Below, one piece after another: positions 61,706-64,000 of a stretch of DNA of 64,000 bases. Below the pieces are notes generated by a model, which ran no database searches, was not told the origin of the DNA, and was given only the letters and a program-made list of their open reading frames with translations. A program made the position numbers and the translations under genes. Each line of letters starts with the position of its first letter. Within the stretch, counting starts at the first letter, position 1. The stretch lies in NCBI RefSeq assembly GCF_002567005.1, contig NZ_NUZU01000019.1:1-64000 (forward strand). The letters are read 5' to 3'. The DNA is from Bacillus sp. AFS073361. GTDB lineage: Bacteria; Bacillota; Bacilli; Bacillales; Cytobacillaceae.

Positions 61706-62038
61706 AGTTAATCTCCCTTCTTATGTAAGCAGTTGTGAAGAGGCCCGTTCAATATAGGTAACCGCGTTCATTCTCTCTATTTTTCAAACAATTGTCAATA
61801 TTAAAATTATTAAATTTTCTACTTTGAGTTTATTTTTCATGGTCAATTTTTTAGTCACTTACTATTCAATAGGAACTCTGAATAATATGAATGGGTTGTA
61901 AATATAATTGATTGGATAGATTGACGAAAAATTAAGTGATCCTTCGAATGGATAAATTCATTTATGAATCCTTCACATGACTCTTTTTCATATTCACCAG
62001 AGTGTTTCAAAAATGAATGAATTGGATGGGGGATGTTT
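61706..62038. other. Divergent control region between sugar operon and S9 peptidase
   Basis: 333 bp, AT-rich. GGTAACCGCGTTCA near 61758 resembles a LacI/CcpA-type operator but misses the cre consensus at two positions. No RNA gene seen. Confidence 0.35.
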
Positions 62039-63838
62039 ATGGCGACCATTGATATAGAGCCGTATTTGCATGTTCGTTTTGCCAACAATCCAATATATGC
62101 ACCAACTGGACACAAGCTTAGTTTCATTGCGGATTATACTGGTTTGCCGCAAGTGTGGGAATTGAATCTAGGGGAAGGGAGTGATGGATGGCCTGTCCAA
62201 ACTTCCTTTACAAAAGAAAGAATCACTTTTATCAGCTATCTAAATGGAAAATCAAATTTGATTATTGGAATGGATGTTGGCGGAAATGAAAATCAGCAAT
62301 TGTACTTACTTAAGGAAGAAGGAAAACTAATTGAACTGACAAACTCACCAGACCATATCCACCGTTTTGGCGGAAGCTCTCCCGATGGAAAATGGATTGC
62401 CTGGTCGAGTAACCGCCGGAATCCAGCTTTTTTTGATATCTATCTTCAAAATTTGGAATCGAAGGATATTCGTCTTTTGAATGCTGGAAATGGGGTATTT
62501 TCAGCAGTGAAATGGTCTCCGGACGGTCATTCCATTTTGATTCAGAAGCTAAATTCCCCTTTAGATAATGATTTAGGTATCATCGACCTTTCAACGGGGG
62601 ATATCAATTGGTTAACAGAACATACAGGGGAAGCTAGTTTTAGAGACGCCCATTTTAATAAGGATGGGGACCATCTGTATGTATTATCGAATAAAGACAA
62701 AGAATTCTATGGGCTGGCTCTTATCAATTTAAAAACCAAACAACTCGAATGGCTAGAGCAGGGAATGTGGGATTTTGAGGATTTGACTATGAATAAGGAT
62801 AAAAATTTGTTAGCTTATTCGATAAATGAGGGAGGAACTTCCAGAGGGGTACTTTTAGACATAAACCGTAGTTACCTGTATACGTGGAAAACTCCAATCG
62901 GAGTCATTACAAATCTGAAATTTTCCCCTGATAGCCAAAAACTTGCCTATGTGTTTAAGGGAGCGGCAAATCCCTCAGATATATGGGAACTTGACTTAAA
63001 GACTATTCAGGCGGAGAGGCTTACATATGTTTCCCGTTCACCTATACTGGAACATAAATTAGTGGAGCCGGAACTTATCTCTTTTCGCTCTTTTGATAAC
63101 CTCGAAGTTCCTGCCTTTTTTTCTAGGCCGAAAGATTCCACAGAAAAGCCCCCAGTTGTTATTTATATCCATGGCGGGCCGGAGAGTCAAGCTCGTGCAG
63201 TATACAATCCTATTCAGCAGTATTTACTAAACCAGGGTTATGCCGTGTGTACACCAAACATTCGGGGAAGTACAGGTTATGGAAAAAGGTATACACATTT
63301 GGATGATGTTCGAAAAAGAATGGACGCTGTTAAGGATCTCCTTTTTTTAGTGGAATGGCTAAAGGTGCATGGGAATATAGATTCTAAAAAAATCGCAATC
63401 ATGGGTGGAAGCTATGGCGGGTTTATGGTGCTTGCTGCCATCAGTCACTATCCACATCTTTGGGCAGCTGCTATTGATATTGTGGGGATGTCCAGCCTAA
63501 GAACGTTCCTTCAAACAACCAGTCCATGGCGAAAGAAGCATAGGGAGAGTGAATATGGAACAATAGAAAGAGACGGAGAATTTTTTGATCAGATTGATCC
63601 ATTGAATTTTTCAGATCGAATTACCACCCCATTATTAGTTATTCACGGGAAAGGCGATCCGCGAGTCCATATAAAAGAATCTGAGCAAATAGTTGATAAA
63701 CTTAAGAAACGAAATCACGCTGTTGACTTTATTCGCTTCGAAGACGAAGGGCATACCATCATAAAACAAAAAAATAAGATTACTGCCTATAAGGAAATGG
63801 TAAGGTTTCTTGATCGTTATATTGGTAATGGATCCTAA
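62039..63838 (+). CDS. S9 family peptidase (prolyl oligopeptidase/acylaminoacyl peptidase-like)
   Basis: Serine peptidase, 599 aa. N-terminal beta-propeller with WD/TolB-like blades (FGGSSPDGKWIAWSSNRR, SAVKWSPDGHSILIQKL, LKFSPDSQKLAYVFKG) and a C-terminal alpha/beta hydrolase domain: oxyanion IYIHGGPESQ, nucleophile Ser458 in MGGSYGGFMVL, acid Asp in HGKGDPRVH and His in EDEGHTI. No signal peptide, so cytoplasmic. ATG 62039 has GGGGG 6 nt upstream; ATG 62033 is too close to it. Cleaves short peptides; specificity unknown. Confidence 0.9.
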   Translation: MATIDIEPYLHVRFANNPIYAPTGHKLSFIADYTGLPQVWELNLGEGSDGWPVQTSFTKERITFISYLNGKSNLIIGMDVGGNENQQLYLLKEEGKLIELTNSPDHIHRFGGSSPDGKWIAWSSNRRNPAFFDIYLQNLESKDIRLLNAGNGVFSAVKWSPDGHSILIQKLNSPLDNDLGIIDLSTGDINWLTEHTGEASFRDAHFNKDGDHLYVLSNKDKEFYGLALINLKTKQLEWLEQGMWDFEDLTMNKDKNLLAYSINEGGTSRGVLLDINRSYLYTWKTPIGVITNLKFSPDSQKLAYVFKGAANPSDIWELDLKTIQAERLTYVSRSPILEHKLVEPELISFRSFDNLEVPAFFSRPKDSTEKPPVVIYIHGGPESQARAVYNPIQQYLLNQGYAVCTPNIRGSTGYGKRYTHLDDVRKRMDAVKDLLFLVEWLKVHGNIDSKKIAIMGGSYGGFMVLAAISHYPHLWAAAIDIVGMSSLRTFLQTTSPWRKKHRESEYGTIERDGEFFDQIDPLNFSDRITTPLLVIHGKGDPRVHIKESEQIVDKLKKRNHAVDFIRFEDEGHTIIKQKNKITAYKEMVRFLDRYIGNGS

Positions 63839-63928
63839 CTATAAGAAATAAATGGCCAAACTGCGTTAGATCAGTACTGAAAATTCGGCAAACAACTAGT
63901 TAAAATGGAAGTGAAATAGGTGAGAGAC

Positions 63929-63962
63929 AAAACGGCTCCCGTAATTCGGGGGCCGTTTTGTA
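63929..63962 (+). terminator. Terminator near the window end
   Basis: AAAACGGC...GCCGTTTT hairpin with inner CCC/GGG pairing, about 90 bp after the S9 peptidase stop, followed by GTATTT. Confidence 0.8.
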
Positions 63963-64000
63963 TTTACAGGGCTGTTTAGTAAACAATTTCCAAAAAGTAT

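Overview
The window looks like chromosome of a low-GC, Gram-positive, endospore-former-type Bacillaceae (a soil Bacillus/Neobacillus-like organism; this is inference). Support: strong AGGAGG-type ribosome binding sites, frequent GTG/TTG starts, U-tailed intrinsic terminators, Bacillus-type families (YugP-like protease, DUF1292, YoaK, an HPr/Crh paralogue, a heterocycloanthracin-type cluster), a consensus cre site and Bacillaceae-type GC-rich intergenic elements. I saw no rRNA, tRNA, CRISPR or replication origin.

Region 1 (1-1.5 kb): a frameshifted DDE transposase. Region 2 (1.7-25.6 kb): an ectoine/hydroxyectoine uptake and catabolism island. It has two PucR-type regulators, an EhuB-like lipoprotein with two permeases and an ATPase, an FAD amine oxidoreductase next to etfBA, an M20 amidohydrolase, a EutB-like dehydratase, and a divergently transcribed ectoine hydrolase. 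From 15.8 kb follows an eight-gene operon: doeA2, eutC, a Cys/Met-type PLP enzyme, a second M20 enzyme, homoserine dehydrogenase, aldehyde dehydrogenase, doeA3 and an MHS symporter. Ectoine would be imported, ring-opened by DoeA, deacetylated (probably by M20 enzymes, since no AstE-like DoeB is seen) and converted towards aspartate. The usual DoeD aminotransferase and EnuR regulator are not in the window; the flavoprotein-ETF module and the PucR proteins may take their places (inference). The two divergent doeA promoters carry a symmetric operator pair.

Region 3 (25.6-50.7 kb): mostly housekeeping and accessory genes. These include a 27-bp-repeat low-complexity protein, two luciferase-like oxidoreductases, serC, transporters (MFS, EamA, NCS1), a C26 hydrolase, a cysteine desulfurase, HAD and GNAT proteins, a MocR regulator, pcp, an AraC regulator, a GH3 enzyme, a SEC-C protein, and four genes of 45-101 codons or fewer that are easily missed. 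It also holds a 51/52-bp repeat array and two MITE-like elements with 8-bp target duplications.

Region 4 (50.8-58.6 kb): a 21-bp-period TTCGCT array, a YoaK-like protein, an HPr paralogue with Tyr at the phospho-His position, and a complete thiazole/oxazole-modified peptide cluster of the heterocycloanthracin/sonorensin type: precursor with 12 Cys at strict three-residue spacing, ThiF-like leader-binding protein, fused cyclodehydratase/YcaO and SagB-type dehydrogenase. Region 5 (58.6-64 kb): a leftward ThuA plus Gfo/Idh sugar-oxidation operon whose first gene carries an in-frame TAG, and a rightward S9 peptidase.
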